Made by a program: the position numbers and the translations under genes
In this document: positions 1 through 9,995 of the stretch, piece by piece
Layout of the letters: every line of letters starts with the position of its first letter
Position numbering within the stretch: the stretch's first letter is position 1
Origin: Opitutaceae bacterium
GTDB lineage: Bacteria; Verrucomicrobiota; Verrucomicrobiia; Opitutales; Opitutaceae
Length of the DNA stretch: 40,648 nucleotides
Assembly: GCA_028822375.1 (NCBI GenBank)
Contig: JAPKDW010000009.1
Span: forward strand, 1 to 40,648
Direction: 5' to 3'
The notes under the pieces: model-generated
The model's input: only the letters and a program-made list of their open reading frames with translations
Database searches by the model: none
What the model was told of the DNA's origin: nothing

Positions 1-1258
1 GGATTGTAGTCATCATTTCCGCATCCGGACGTAGAGCGACTTTGACCGAAGTCGTTGGAAGAATGAAACGATCGGCTCCGACTTTGACGACGAGTCCGTC
101 GACGATAGCCATCGTGAGCGGAAGTAGTATCCGGAAAATGGAGCCTTTGCCCAATTCGGATTCGATCTCTATTTTGCCGCGAAGTTTTTCGATGTTCTTT
201 TTGACGACATCCATTCCTACGCCACGGCCGGAGATATCGGTGATCTCCGCTGCAGTTGAGAAGCCGGGAGCGAAGAGGAGTTTGTAGATTTCTTCGTTTG
301 AAAGTTGATCTTCTTCGCGAACGATGCCGTTTTCGACGGCTTTTTGGAAGATTCGCTTCGGATCGATTCCGCGTCCGTCATCGGAGAGCTCGATTACGAT
401 GCTGCTACCTTGATGGTAGGCTTTGAGCGTTACGTGACCGGTTTTGTCTTTGTTCGTTTGAGCCCGTTCTTCCGTGTCTTCGAGCCCATGGTCGAGAGAA
501 TTGCGGATCATGTGTACGAGAGGATCGCCGATTTCTTCGACCACGTTGCGATCGAGTTCGGTATCTTCGCCTGATACTTCGAAAAAGACTTTTTTGCCGG
601 ACTTCGCGCTGAGGTCACGCACAATGCGGCTCATTTGGCGATAAAAATTTAGGCACTTGCGAAGCGTCGGGCGAATACGGTAGTAACCGGCCATCCGTTG
701 CTTGCCCTTTTCGAAATATTTGCGGCGCCAGTCAGCTTGGACTTGTTTGAGGCGCTTTTCGTTGTAGACGGCCTTTGAGGCGAAATCTAAGACTCGTGTG
801 GAAATATCGTTGCACTGGATATCCCAGTAGGCTTCGGGCTTCTTGCGTTCGAGATATTCTGCAAGCGTGATCGCGATGGAGTAGGGCTCTTCGCCGGTGG
901 AACAAGCGCAGCTCCAGGTTTTGAGCGATTGGGAATTGCCGAGTTTTCCTTCTACGAACTGAGGGAGGATGGTTTCGTTGAGATAGTTGAAGTGATTTAT
1001 CTCGCGGAAGAAGAAGGTGTGGTTGGTCGATATTGCGTCGATCAGGTGGTAGAGCTCACCGGTCTTCGGATCGTTCTTCAGCATGCGACAATAGTCGCGT
1101 AGGGAATTGATTTCGAGTAGCCGAATCCGTTTTCCCAGTCTTGCGGTGACGAGTTCGCGTTTATTATCGCCCAGATTGATGCGTGTTTCGTTGTAGATGA
1201 GATCGCGAATGAATTTGTAGTCTCCATTTGAGATTTCGGCCTGATGGGGCGTGGCCAT
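1..1258 (-). CDS. CheR-CheA chimeric chemotaxis protein, partial (open at left edge)
   Basis: One uninterrupted frame of 419 codons runs from ATG 1256-1258 off the left edge. Residues 1-~203 look like the chemotaxis methyltransferase CheR: the N-terminal helical domain, then the SAM-binding motif I region 'TWSCACSTGEEPYSIAI' and the acidic 'CNDIS' strand. The rest of CheR, including the usual FDVIFCRN segment, is missing. At about 641-650 the frame passes directly into CheA: 'MSRIVRDLSAKSGKKV' (end of the dimerisation domain), the N box 'HMIRNSLDHGLED', G boxes 'DDGRGID' and 'GRGVGMDVV', and the start of the CheW-like P5 domain. The CheA phosphotransfer (P1) and P2 domains are absent. As written, the product should not be a working methyltransferase, and it lacks the phospho-accepting His of CheA. 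It could be a real deletion fusion or an assembly join; sequence alone cannot decide. Domain identity is secure; the biological reality of the fusion is not. Confidence 0.8.
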   Translation of the reverse strand, partial: MATPHQAEISNGDYKFIRDLIYNETRINLGDNKRELVTARLGKRIRLLEINSLRDYCRMLKNDPKTGELYHLIDAISTNHTFFFREINHFNYLNETILPQFVEGKLGNSQSLKTWSCACSTGEEPYSIAITLAEYLERKKPEAYWDIQCNDISTRVLDFASKAVYNEKRLKQVQADWRRKYFEKGKQRMAGYYRIRPTLRKCLNFYRQMSRIVRDLSAKSGKKVFFEVSGEDTELDRNVVEEIGDPLVHMIRNSLDHGLEDTEERAQTNKDKTGHVTLKAYHQGSSIVIELSDDGRGIDPKRIFQKAVENGIVREEDQLSNEEIYKLLFAPGFSTAAEITDISGRGVGMDVVKKNIEKLRGKIEIESELGKGSIFRILLPLTMAIVDGLVVKVGADRFILPTTSVKVALRPDAEMMTTI

Positions 1259-1511
1259 GGCTGCATTTGATTTTGGGTGAGATTCGAACACGTGAGGGAA
1301 TTGACTGAAATCGGTTGTAGGGCCCAGCAATACGATGTTGCAACAGCCCGAATGCTAGATCGCTCGTTATTGGATAAACTTAAGTTATCTGAACCGTAGT
1401 TTTGCCTATTAGCTGTTATTTTCCAAATCCTCAATTTTCGCGTCATTGTGTCGTTTTGGATGGCATTTAGCGACCGGCTCGCTTGATTGTCCCGTTTTGA
1501 GGATCGATATT

Positions 1512-4500
1512 ATGCCTATGAAGAACACATCGACTTTGCCAGAGACGAGAAGAGGAGTTCGCATTCGCGAGCTGCTCTCCCAGCGGATTCTCTTTTTGGA
1601 TGGGGCGATGGGAACTATGATCCAGCGTTACAAGCTGGAGGAGGCGGACTTCCGCGAGGGTCGATTCGAAGACCATCATATCGATCTCAAAGGCAATAAC
1701 GAGTTGTTAGTGTTCACGCGTCCTCACGTGGTTACGGAGATCCATAAGGCATTCTTGGCAGGCGGAGCGGATATTATCGAAACGAATACATTCAGCTCGA
1801 CGAGTATCGCTCAGGCGGATTACGAGCTCGAGAGCATCGTTTACGAGCAAAACCTCGCTGCGGCTCGCCTGGCGAGGCAAGCGGTCGACGAGTTTGTCGC
1901 CGAAAATCCGGATAGGGAATGTTTCGTGGCAGGCGCTTTGGGTCCGACGAATCGGACAGCATCGCTTTCGCCTGACGTGAACCGTCCGGAGTATAGAGCG
2001 GTCTCGTTCGATCAGCTCAAAGATGCATACGCGGAGCAAATTCGTGCGTTGGCAGAGGGAGGCGTGGATTTGTTTTTGCCAGAGACGGTTTTCGATACGC
2101 TGAATCTGAAAGCATGTATTTACGCTCTCGAGGAATACTTCGAAGAGCGGGGAGAGCGTATTCCGGTGATGCTGAGCGTGACGATCACCGATGCGTCGGG
2201 CCGGACGCTTTCGGGACAAACGGTCGAGGCGTTCTGGAATTCAGTCGCTCACGCGAAACCTTTGAGCGTGGGTATCAACTGCGCATTGGGAGCTCAAGAA
2301 ATGCGCCCTTATATCGAGGCTTTGTCGCGTTGCGCGGACTGTTACATTTCATGCTACCCGAATGCGGGACTGCCGAATCCGCTTAGCGAAACGGGTTATG
2401 ACGAGTTACCGGAGGATACGGCTCGGTTCGTGGAGGATTTCGCCGCGAATGGGTTTGTGAATATTATTGGCGGCTGCTGCGGCACGACTCCAGAGCACAT
2501 TGCGGCGATTGCGAGCAAGGCTAGAGACTACGCTCCGCGAAAGATACCGACGATCGAGCCAGCGTTGCGCTTAAGCGGGCTGGAACCGTATGAGGTGAAG
2601 GGCGAAAAAGCGCCGTACGTCATGGTCGGCGAGCGGACTAATGTGATGGGCTCTCCGCAATTCAAGCGTCTGATTAAGACAGACAAATTTGAAGACGCTT
2701 TGGCGATCGCTCGGCAGCAGGTCGAGAATGGAGCCAACATCATCGACATCAATTTCGATGAAGGGCTCTTAGATAGCGAGGCCTGCATGACCCGCTTTTT
2801 GAATCTCATCGGTTCCGAGCCGGAGATATCTAAGGTGCCGATCATGATCGATTCCTCCAAGTGGGCGGTTATCGAAGCGGGCTTGAAATGCGTCCAGGGT
2901 AAATGCGTCGTCAATTCGATTAGCTTGAAAGAAGGCGAAGCGGTTTTCCTATCTCAGGCGGCGAAAGTCATGCGCTACGGCGCGGCTGTAATTGTGATGG
3001 CTTTCGATGAGCAAGGACAAGCGGCGAGCAAGGAAGATAAAATACGGATCTGCGAACGCGCTTATGATTTGCTCCGCTCGGAATTGGATTTCCCGCCGGA
3101 AGACATTATCTTCGATCCGAACATTCTTACCGTGGGAACCGGTATTGAAGAACACAATACATACGCTCTCGACTTTATCGAAGCGACGACAGAGATCAAA
3201 CGTCGTTGCCCCTTCGCTCGAGTTAGCGGCGGAGTGAGCAATGTTTCGTTTTCGTTCCGCGGTAATAATGTTGTGCGCGAGGCCATGCATACGGCCTTTC
3301 TTTATCACGCGATCCAAGCGGGAATGGATATGGGGATAGTGAACGCGGGTATGCTCGCGGTTTACGAAAACATAGAACCTACCTTGAAAGAGTTGGTTGA
3401 GGATGTGTTGCTGAATCGGAATCCCGAGGCTACGGAACGCTTGGTCGATTACGCGGAAACCGTGAAGGGCACTGGCAAAGCCAAAGAGGAAAAGACGGAA
3501 GTCTGGCGCGAAGGCACGGTCGAGGAGCGGCTTTCGCACGCGTTGGTGAGGGGAATCATCACCTACATTGACGACGATACGGAGGAAGCCCGTCAAAAGT
3601 TGCCGCGTTCGCTAGATGTGATCGAAGGACCGTTGATGGACGGGATGAAGGTTGTTGGGCAATTATTCGGAGCGGGAAAAATGTTTCTGCCGCAGGTCGT
3701 CAAGTCGGCCCGCGTGATGAAGAAGGCTGTGGCATACCTGACTCCGTTTATGGAGGCGGAGAAAGCGGCGGCCAATAATACCAGTGCCCAAGTTAAAATT
3801 GTAATGGCGACGGTGAAGGGCGACGTGCACGACATCGGCAAAAATATAGTGGGAGTCGTTTTGGCCTGTAACAATTACGATGTGGTGGACTTGGGGGTGA
3901 TGATTTCTTGCGACAAAATTTTGGCTGCTGCTCGTCGTGAAAAAGCGGATATTATCGGTTTGAGCGGATTGATAACGCCGTCGCTAGACGAGATGGTTTA
4001 CGTGGCTTCGGAGATGAAGCGCGAAGGCTGGGAACTGCCGCTTTTGATTGGCGGGGCAACGACGAGCAAGGCGCATACGGCGATTAAAATCGCCCCGGCC
4101 TATGACGGCCCGATTGTTCAAGTGCCGGATGCGTCCTTGGTCGTGGGCGTTTGTAGCGAGCTGCTCAGTCCTGAGCGCAAAGACACGTTCGTTGCCGATT
4201 TGAAAGTCGATCAAGAGCGATTGCGAAAGCGTCACGCCGAAGGAAATGCCAATTCCGCGCGGTTGTTGTCTTTGGACGAAGCACGGGAAAGCGGGTTTAA
4301 GCAAGATTGGAAGTCAGCCGAGATAGCGGTACCGGAATCACTGGATACGCGTGTTTTCGACAAGGTCGATTTGGGTGATGTTTTGGAGTATTTCGATTGG
4401 TCTCCGCTTTTCTGGACTTGGGGATTGAAGGGTGTTTTCCCAAAAATTCTCGATCATAAGAAATACGGGGAGCAAGCGAGCGAGCTCTACCGCGATGCCC

Positions 4501-5240
4501 AAGAGCTCTTGAAGGATATCGTCGAGAACAAACGTTTTCGTTTGCGCGGCGTGTATCGGTTTTGGGCGGCGCAGTCGGATGGCGACGATGTCCATTTGTA
4601 CGCCGATACATCGATGAGCGAATCGCTCGGGACCTTCCACTTTTTGCGTCAGCAAAAGGAAAAGGCATCGGACTCGACTTATTACAGTTTGGCGGATTTT
4701 GTCGCTCCAAAATCGAGTGGACGCGTGGACAGTTTGGGAGGCTTCGCGGTCACTACTGGAATAGAAGTTGAGGATTACGCTAAAACGTTCAGGGAGGGTA
4801 ACGACGACTATCGAGCGATTATGATCCAGGCTCTCGGCGATCGTTTTGCCGAAGCCATGGCTGAGTACATGCACAAGCAGGTTCGCGATGAGTGGGGATT
4901 TGGAGCTGATGAGAATCTTGAAGTTACTGAGATGATCGGCGAGAAATATCAAGGCATCCGTCCGGCAGCGGGTTATCCGTCCTGTCCGGATCACACTGAG
5001 AAAGGCAAACTTTGGGAATTGCTCGATGCGGAAGCGAGCACAGGAATTTCGCTAACGGAAAGCTATGCGATGAATCCTCCAAGTTCGGTTTCCGGGTTGT
5101 ATTTTGGAAATGCGGAAGCTCGCTACTTCAATGTCGGCAAGATCGGGAAAGATCAGATCGAATCGTATGCGAAGCGAAAAGGAATCGACGTAGCCGTGGC
5201 CGAAAAATGGTTACAGCCAAATTTGGACTACAACCCGTAG
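1512..5240 (+). CDS. metH: Cobalamin-dependent methionine synthase
   Basis: MetH transfers a methyl group from 5-methyltetrahydrofolate through cob(I)alamin to homocysteine, making methionine in the cytoplasm. The product is 1242 aa, the usual full length. The order is canonical. An N-terminal homocysteine domain has zinc-ligand cysteines at about residues 257, 322 and 323 (in GINCALG and GGCCGTT). A pterin-binding domain ([12 protein letters not shown]) follows, then a cap. The B12 domain carries DVHDIGKN at about residue 770, whose His is the lower cobalt ligand. The C-terminal AdoMet-activation domain has [15 protein letters not shown] 1512 is chosen because GAGGA lies 8 nt upstream and the conserved region begins a few residues later. 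An in-frame start at 1446 would only add an unconserved tail. The gene is monocistronic, divergent from the CheR-CheA frame. No clear riboswitch is visible in the 253-bp leader. Confidence 0.97.
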   Translation: MPMKNTSTLPETRRGVRIRELLSQRILFLDGAMGTMIQRYKLEEADFREGRFEDHHIDLKGNNELLVFTRPHVVTEIHKAFLAGGADIIETNTFSSTSIAQADYELESIVYEQNLAAARLARQAVDEFVAENPDRECFVAGALGPTNRTASLSPDVNRPEYRAVSFDQLKDAYAEQIRALAEGGVDLFLPETVFDTLNLKACIYALEEYFEERGERIPVMLSVTITDASGRTLSGQTVEAFWNSVAHAKPLSVGINCALGAQEMRPYIEALSRCADCYISCYPNAGLPNPLSETGYDELPEDTARFVEDFAANGFVNIIGGCCGTTPEHIAAIASKARDYAPRKIPTIEPALRLSGLEPYEVKGEKAPYVMVGERTNVMGSPQFKRLIKTDKFEDALAIARQQVENGANIIDINFDEGLLDSEACMTRFLNLIGSEPEISKVPIMIDSSKWAVIEAGLKCVQGKCVVNSISLKEGEAVFLSQAAKVMRYGAAVIVMAFDEQGQAASKEDKIRICERAYDLLRSELDFPPEDIIFDPNILTVGTGIEEHNTYALDFIEATTEIKRRCPFARVSGGVSNVSFSFRGNNVVREAMHTAFLYHAIQAGMDMGIVNAGMLAVYENIEPTLKELVEDVLLNRNPEATERLVDYAETVKGTGKAKEEKTEVWREGTVEERLSHALVRGIITYIDDDTEEARQKLPRSLDVIEGPLMDGMKVVGQLFGAGKMFLPQVVKSARVMKKAVAYLTPFMEAEKAAANNTSAQVKIVMATVKGDVHDIGKNIVGVVLACNNYDVVDLGVMISCDKILAAARREKADIIGLSGLITPSLDEMVYVASEMKREGWELPLLIGGATTSKAHTAIKIAPAYDGPIVQVPDASLVVGVCSELLSPERKDTFVADLKVDQERLRKRHAEGNANSARLLSLDEARESGFKQDWKSAEIAVPESLDTRVFDKVDLGDVLEYFDWSPLFWTWGLKGVFPKILDHKKYGEQASELYRDAQELLKDIVENKRFRLRGVYRFWAAQSDGDDVHLYADTSMSESLGTFHFLRQQKEKASDSTYYSLADFVAPKSSGRVDSLGGFAVTTGIEVEDYAKTFREGNDDYRAIMIQALGDRFAEAMAEYMHKQVRDEWGFGADENLEVTEMIGEKYQGIRPAAGYPSCPDHTEKGKLWELLDAEASTGISLTESYAMNPPSSVSGLYFGNAEARYFNVGKIGKDQIESYAKRKGIDVAVAEKWLQPNLDYNP

Positions 5241-5632
5241 AGGCGATCATGCAGGTCGTTTCTGGGTAGGGCCGGCGCTTGCGCCGTGCCGCGATAGGGG
5301 ATTGTTTTAAAGAAACGCGGCGCAGTCCACGCTGAGCGTGCGCTGGCCTTACGAAAAATGAGTTGCGGAAACACCGGAATGGGCTGCGGCTCAATTTGAT
5401 TCGAAATGATCATTTTGCAGCGCTTGGGTTGCTTTGATAGAGCGAGATTCCGGTCAATTGAGACCAGTATGCGGCATCTGATCGATTTGGTGCACTCACT
5501 GCTAAGACCCTACAAATTCTCATTCTCACGAATGCGGAACGATCATAACTTTTTACAGGAGCAGAAAGCCAGAGGTCGGCGTTAAGGGGTTTGTCGCCGG
5601 CCTCGACTCTGCGCAGTCTCAGTGTGCCTAAT
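5241..5632. other. Intergenic region with a REP-like palindromic element
   Basis: This 392-bp gap lies between the convergent metH and LysR genes. Its left part holds the 87-bp imperfect palindrome annotated separately. The remainder (5353-5632) contains no convincing ORF, tRNA or U-tract terminator. A direct look on both strands shows only short hairpins such as CACGCTGAGCGTG near 5328. Confidence 0.5.
5266..5352. repeat. REP-like palindromic intergenic element
   Basis: The outer arms GTAGGGCCGGCGC (5266-5278) and GCGCTGGCCTTAC (5340-5352) pair over 13 positions with two G-T wobbles. Inner arms TGCCGCG (5287-5293) and CGCGGCG (5316-5322) pair too, and a small CGGCGC-TT-GCGCCG hairpin sits at 5273-5286. 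The core GGTAGGGCCG recurs at 7463-7472, and a related core recurs at 7350-7366 and 35034-35050 on the other strand. This looks like a dispersed palindromic repeat family; whether it is a mobilised REP element is inference. Confidence 0.55.
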
Positions 5633-6526
5633 CTAGGTGCTCTCGACTTCTTTGCCGGTGAGCGTCTTGATGAATTTCTTCATCGCAGGCGTCAATACGC
5701 GACCTTTACGATGGAGGATAGCGAGCGGACGAGTGAATCCAGAGCCGCTGAGGGCAACCGATGATAGGGTGCCTTGCTTGACCTCCTGAGCGACCGTTGC
5801 CTGTGGAACGAGCGCGATTCCCGCATCGATTTCGACGGCACGCTTAACTGTTTCGATGTTGTCGAATTCCATGACGGGCTCGATTTCGATCATGTTGTCG
5901 CGAAAAATCTGATCAATCGCTTTGCGCGTGGGAATGTCGGGATCGAAGCTGATGAATTTGTAGTCGGCAAGCGCGTCAACCTCGACAATCGTTTGATTCG
6001 CGAGCGGGTGATCGGGATGGCAAATGGCGACTAGCCGATCCTCGCGGAAAGGTATCATTTCGATTTGGCGCGTTTTGACCGGGAAAGCGACGAGGCCGAA
6101 GTCGACCGAATTGTGGAGAATGTCTTCGTAGACCAGGTTGGAACGGCGGTACTCGACGCGGACATTGACTGATGGATAGTCGCTCAGAAATTCCTTAATG
6201 TAGGGAGGGAGCTCGTGAAGACCGATGCTGTAGATGGTCGAAATACGAATTGTGCCGCTGATGACCTTCTTCATTTCCATCAACTTGCTCATGAGCTTTT
6301 CGTAGACGTGGAGAATTTCCTTAGACGAGTTGTAGACTCGAGTGCCTTCACGGGTCAGTTGGAATTGCTTTTGACTGCGATCGATGAGCAAGGTACTGAA
6401 GTGCTTTTCCATCGCCCGAGCCTGTTGGCTTACGGCGGATTGAGTAACTCCGTTGAGGCGGGCGGCTTTTGAAAAGCTCTTAGTTTCTACGAGGTCCGCG
6501 AAGATCTTAAAATTGTCGACTTGCAT
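5633..6526 (-). CDS. LysR-family transcriptional regulator
   Basis: This 297-aa protein has full LysR length. Residues 1-60 form the winged helix-turn-helix (FSKAARLNGVTQSAVSQQ, then a wing ending in LTREG). Residues ~90-290 form the two-lobed effector-binding domain ('RISTIYSIGLHELP', 'VDFGLVAFPV', 'GIALVPQATV'). The effector domain resembles the CysL/CbbR type, but the ligand cannot be read from sequence. It is divergent from yggS with a 71-bp AT-rich gap at 6527-6597, the usual setting for LysR autoregulation and possible control of the neighbour. The start follows from the HTH position; no clear ribosome-binding site precedes it. Confidence 0.93.
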   Translation of the reverse strand: MQVDNFKIFADLVETKSFSKAARLNGVTQSAVSQQARAMEKHFSTLLIDRSQKQFQLTREGTRVYNSSKEILHVYEKLMSKLMEMKKVISGTIRISTIYSIGLHELPPYIKEFLSDYPSVNVRVEYRRSNLVYEDILHNSVDFGLVAFPVKTRQIEMIPFREDRLVAICHPDHPLANQTIVEVDALADYKFISFDPDIPTRKAIDQIFRDNMIEIEPVMEFDNIETVKRAVEIDAGIALVPQATVAQEVKQGTLSSVALSGSGFTRPLAILHRKGRVLTPAMKKFIKTLTGKEVEST

Positions 6527-6597
6527 AGGGAGGCGGTTGAAGTGGAATTGTTATTACTATATCTAATTTCCTTTAAAATAAAAGAGAAGACTCATTA

Positions 6598-7299
6598 ATG
6601 TTTATTTCTTATCAAGAATTTGAGGATAATCTGCGTCGCGTTCAGGCTTCGATCCTTTCGGCGGAGGCGAAATCGGGACGTCCGGTCGGGTCTGTTACCT
6701 TGTTGCCGGTGACCAAGAATCACCCGGTGGACGCGGCTTTGTATGCTTTTCGTTCGGGTTTGAGATCGGTCGGCGAGAACCGGGTTCAAGAAGCGCTTTC
6801 GAAGATGGATGATGCGGATAGCGCCTTGAGCTGGGAATTGATAGGACCGCTACAGAGCAATAAGGCGAAGAAGGTCGCGGAGCGATTTGATCGTGTGCAG
6901 TCAGTGGACAGGCCTAAAGTCGCGAAAGCCTTGCAGCGTTACGCGTCGGAGGCGGGGCGGAATCTGCGAGTATTGCTACAGATCAACGCGGGAGCGGATC
7001 CCAACAAGTCGGGGGCTTCGCTTGAAGAAGCTTCGGCGTTAATGGAATGCGCCATGGAGCAGCCAAATCTGAAAGTTGACGGACTCATGACGATTGCTCC
7101 TTTGGATGACGAACTGGCGGTGGCCCATTTATGTTTCGCCGCGTTGCGAAATTGCCGGGACGGGTTAGAAGCGTCTTTTGGCGTGTCTCTGCCGGAATTG
7201 TCTATGGGAATGAGCGGCGATATGGAAGCTGCGATCCAAGAAGGCAGCACGATGGTGCGGGTTGGAACGGCCCTGTTTGGGAAGCGCGATTACTCGTGA
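6598..7299 (+). CDS. yggS: YggS/PLPBP family PLP-binding protein
   Basis: The product is a 233-aa single-domain PLP-homeostasis protein of the alanine-racemase N-terminal fold, cytoplasmic, with no established enzymatic activity in the family. The PLP Lys is about residue 40 in LLPVTKNHP. Other hallmarks are VGENRVQEA, IGPLQSNK, MTIAPL, and the phosphate-binding end 'LSMGMSGDMEAAI' with VRVGTALFG. Length is normal for the family. It precedes the NUDIX gene and the folate cluster in the same direction, but a 179-bp gap with a repeat separates it from them, so operon membership is uncertain. The PLP enzyme PabC lies further downstream. Confidence 0.94.
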   Translation: MFISYQEFEDNLRRVQASILSAEAKSGRPVGSVTLLPVTKNHPVDAALYAFRSGLRSVGENRVQEALSKMDDADSALSWELIGPLQSNKAKKVAERFDRVQSVDRPKVAKALQRYASEAGRNLRVLLQINAGADPNKSGASLEEASALMECAMEQPNLKVDGLMTIAPLDDELAVAHLCFAALRNCRDGLEASFGVSLPELSMGMSGDMEAAIQEGSTMVRVGTALFGKRDYS

Positions 7300-7349
7300 T
7301 TTCGTAGGCTTGCCTGTCCCTAGGTAACCGTTTTGGTTGCTGCGGCCTC

Positions 7350-7366
7350 GGCGATGCCGCCCTACC
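7350..7366 (-). repeat. Dispersed repeat core, copy 2
   Basis: The 17-mer GGCGATGCCGCCCTACC is identical to 35034-35050. Its complement starts GGTAGGGCGGC and resembles the end of the palindromic element at 5266. The copy lies between yggS and the NUDIX gene. A further GGTAGGGCCG sits at 7463-7472 inside a small AACGG/CCGTT hairpin. Confidence 0.5.
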
Positions 7367-7478
7367 GCCTTTCGACGCTAGAATAATGAGCGGCAAAAAG
7401 AGAAATTCTGCGGAGCGAGGAGCTTCGAATTCAATTCTCTTGCAGAATAGGATTGTCGAACGGTAGGGCCGTTGCAGG

Positions 7479-8048
7479 ATGCCGCTAACGGTGTCAGCTA
7501 AAAAACAACGGATTGTGGAATCGGAATCGCGTTCCCCGACAAGTCGGTATCGCATCGGTGTCTTGCTTTACTTTCGAAGCGAGGATGGTCGTGTTTTGCT
7601 GATTCGCCGAGCTAAACGACCTAATCGCGGCATGTGGTGCGCCATCGGAGGCAAACTCGAAATGGAGACAGGCGAATCGCCTTTTGAATGCGCGATTCGC
7701 GAAGCGAATGAAGAAGTCGGGGTCACGTTGACGGATTCGGATCTATCGATGCGTTGCATGCTCTCGGAAGAGAATTACGAGGGAACGGGTCATTGGCTAA
7801 TGTTCTTGTTCGAGGTTCATAAGCGTCTCGTGTCATTGCCCGAAGCAATCGACGAAGGTGAATTCGGGTTCTTTAAACTAACGGAATTAGCCGATCTCGG
7901 AATGCCGCCGCTTGATCGTTCGGTTGCCCTGGGTCGTATTCTAAATCCGAATGCGGCTTCGTTTAGTGTTTTGAAGGCAATTGAGGGAGTCGAACATGAT
8001 CCCGATCTGCTGGAGGTTGTTCAAACGGTTGGTTCGCGAAACGACTGA
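7479..8048 (+). CDS. NUDIX hydrolase
   Basis: The product is 189 aa with a NUDIX fold at about residues 22-150. These enzymes cleave nucleoside diphosphates linked to another moiety, using Mg2+. The NUDIX box reads GGKLEMETGES, then about seven residues, then REANEEVGV. It has two extra residues between the opening GG and the GES part compared with the standard box. The catalytic Glu cluster REANEE is intact. It sits 1 nt before pabA. Some NUDIX enzymes remove pyrophosphate from dihydroneopterin triphosphate (FolQ-like), so a folate role is possible, but substrate cannot be assigned. The start is uncertain: ATG 7479 has AGG immediately adjacent, and GTG 7491 is an alternative. Confidence 0.88.
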   Translation: MPLTVSAKKQRIVESESRSPTSRYRIGVLLYFRSEDGRVLLIRRAKRPNRGMWCAIGGKLEMETGESPFECAIREANEEVGVTLTDSDLSMRCMLSEENYEGTGHWLMFLFEVHKRLVSLPEAIDEGEFGFFKLTELADLGMPPLDRSVALGRILNPNAASFSVLKAIEGVEHDPDLLEVVQTVGSRND

Positions 8049-8049
8049 A

Positions 8050-8637
8050 ATGATTCTCCTGATCGACAACTACGATTCGTTCACCTATAATTTGTATCAG
8101 TATTTGTTGATGCTGAATAAGGAGGTTCTCGTTTTGCGTAATGATAATGTGGATGCCGAAGAAGTCGAACGAATCAACCCTGAGCTGATTGTTATTTCAC
8201 CTGGACCGGGCGGGCCTGAGTCGACAGGGGCTTGTCGCGAGATTGTCGAAATATTTAAGGGGCGTATCCCAATTTTGGGGATCTGTTTGGGCATGCAAGT
8301 TATTGCTCATGTGTTTGGCGCCCGGATCGAGGAGGCTTTGGAGCCCGTGCATGGAAAAGTGAAAAGCGTCCGACACTTGGGTTCTGGATTGTTCGAAACG
8401 CTGCCGAATCCCTTGAACGTGACGCGTTATCATTCCCTGATCGTTGAGCGTGCGAGTATGCCAGATTGCTTGAAGGTAGATTCCGAATCGGAAACGGGCG
8501 AGATTATGGGGCTGTCGCATGAGCGCTTGCCGATATGGGGTGTGCAATTTCATCCGGAGGCGCTTTTGACGGAGGGTGGTATTCCTCTGTTGGGGAATGC
8601 TCTTAAACTAGCTGAAGCGTGGAGGGAGCGAAGTTGA
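8050..8637 (+). CDS. pabA: Aminodeoxychorismate/anthranilate synthase component II (glutamine amidotransferase)
   Basis: This 195-aa class I glutamine amidotransferase supplies ammonia from glutamine to PabB. The nucleophile Cys79 lies in GICLGMQ, and the His168/Glu170 pair in 'FHPEA'. The N-terminus is typical (MILLIDNYDSFTYNLYQYL). ATG 8050 is chosen because it matches that conserved N-terminus and follows the NUDIX stop by 1 nt; a longer upstream frame would add an unrelated tail. TrpG and PabA are indistinguishable by sequence and often shared. The location directly before pabB and the folate genes favours PabA. Confidence 0.93.
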   Translation: MILLIDNYDSFTYNLYQYLLMLNKEVLVLRNDNVDAEEVERINPELIVISPGPGGPESTGACREIVEIFKGRIPILGICLGMQVIAHVFGARIEEALEPVHGKVKSVRHLGSGLFETLPNPLNVTRYHSLIVERASMPDCLKVDSESETGEIMGLSHERLPIWGVQFHPEALLTEGGIPLLGNALKLAEAWRERS

Positions 8638-9995
8638 TGGTCTCGGAGCGACTAGCCAGCCATCGTTCGATCGAGGATATTCTCGGAGTTTTCGAGCAGC
8701 GTCCCGGTTGCGTTTTCCTCGATAGCGGGTCTCATGAATATGGATTGGGGAGGTATTCCATTTTGACCTGTGATCCTTTTAAGGAGATAGTCGCATGGGG
8801 GAGTCGAATCGAGATTCGAGAGGGAACCTCGTGTCGAGAGTTTCGCGGGAATCCGTTCGATGTTTTGAGGAAAGAAATAGGGAAAGAGAAGGTTGAGGAC
8901 CAAGGAAATTTTCCATTCTCCGGTGGGGCGATTGGCTATGTGGCTTATGACGCGGGGCGGGCGCGGGGCGAGGATTTGGGAAATGCATCTCCGGATTTCC
9001 GTTTTGGTTTTTACGATGGAGCCTTGGTCTGGGATCACGAATCGAAAGAATTGCATGCCGTGGTTCGCTCTGGCGCGAAAGATAAAGATTGGGTTTTGTC
9101 CCGACTTAAAGAATTGGAGGCGGAGGCGAATGGAGACAGTAGCCTAGCGACGTTTGAGATTGGGGAGATCAGTTCGAATTTTACGCGAGAGGTTTATATG
9201 GATCGAGTTTGTAAAACTCGGGAACTCATTCGTGCGGGAGACATTTACCAGGCGAATTTATCGCAACGATTTCGGGGGAGTTTCGAAGGAAGCGGATTGA
9301 CGTTGTACCGTCGCTTGAGAAGCTCGAATCCCGCGCCGTATGCGGCGTATCTGAATTTTGGGGTTGAGGAAATACTTTCGTCCTCTCCTGAGCGATTTTT
9401 TCAATTGAATGGAAGGGATATTGATACTCGCCCAATCAAAGGAACACGGCCTCGAGGAGCAAATGCAGAAGAGGAAGCGGCGTTTCGGAAAGACCTGGAG
9501 AATTCGGAAAAAGATCGGGCGGAGTTGCTGATGATCGTTGATTTGGAACGAAATGACCTCGGTCGGATTTGCGAGGCGGGGTCGATTGCGGTGAAGTCTC
9601 TATTCGAATTGGAGACCTATGCGTCGGTCATTCATCAAACGGCGACAGTTGAAGGACGGTTGAACTCGGGCTTAGACGCGATCGACTGTTTTGGGGCGAT
9701 GTTTCCAGGTGGGTCGATTACGGGAGCGCCTAAAATCCGAGCGATGGAGGTTATCGAGGAACTTGAGACCGGAAATCGCGGGGTTTACACGGGGTCGATA
9801 GGATATATTGGGTTTGATGGACGGGCGGATTTCAATATTGCTATCAGGACTATGCGAATAGCGGATGGAGAATTATCGTTCAATGTTGGAGGAGGAATTG
9901 TTTGGGATAGCGATCCGAAATCTGAATACGAAGAGACTTTGCATAAGGCGAAAGCTTTATTCGATGCACTGGGGGTGACGAGAAATGGCGACTAA
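8637..9995 (+). CDS. pabB: Aminodeoxychorismate synthase component I
   Basis: The 452-aa chorismate-binding enzyme converts chorismate plus ammonia to 4-amino-4-deoxychorismate, a precursor of p-aminobenzoate. Visible motifs are DIYQANLSQRF, 'SSSPERFF', RPIKGTRPRG (the PIKGT Lys is typical of PabB rather than TrpE), ERNDLGRIC, FPGGSITGAPK, and YTGSIGYIGFDG. ATG 8637 overlaps the pabA stop (TGATG), and GGAGGGA lies 9 nt upstream. An earlier GTG at 8619 is less likely. The 3' end overlaps pabC by 11 nt. Overlap with both neighbours indicates translational coupling. Confidence 0.95.
   Translation: MVSERLASHRSIEDILGVFEQRPGCVFLDSGSHEYGLGRYSILTCDPFKEIVAWGSRIEIREGTSCREFRGNPFDVLRKEIGKEKVEDQGNFPFSGGAIGYVAYDAGRARGEDLGNASPDFRFGFYDGALVWDHESKELHAVVRSGAKDKDWVLSRLKELEAEANGDSSLATFEIGEISSNFTREVYMDRVCKTRELIRAGDIYQANLSQRFRGSFEGSGLTLYRRLRSSNPAPYAAYLNFGVEEILSSSPERFFQLNGRDIDTRPIKGTRPRGANAEEEAAFRKDLENSEKDRAELLMIVDLERNDLGRICEAGSIAVKSLFELETYASVIHQTATVEGRLNSGLDAIDCFGAMFPGGSITGAPKIRAMEVIEELETGNRGVYTGSIGYIGFDGRADFNIAIRTMRIADGELSFNVGGGIVWDSDPKSEYEETLHKAKALFDALGVTRNGD

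Noticed and set aside
1271-1300. tRNA-like GATTCGAAC sequence
   Set aside because: Only the T-loop-like bases are present. No acceptor stem or anticodon arm can be folded around it.
1259-1511. Possible SAM, SAH or cobalamin riboswitch in the metH leader
   Set aside because: I looked for the conserved cobalamin-riboswitch box and the SAH and SAM core elements. None is present in recognisable form, so no riboswitch is called.
2949-3596. Long opposite-strand frame inside metH
   Set aside because: It lies antisense to a strongly conserved part of metH and has no recognisable domain, so it is a shadow of GC-rich codon structure.
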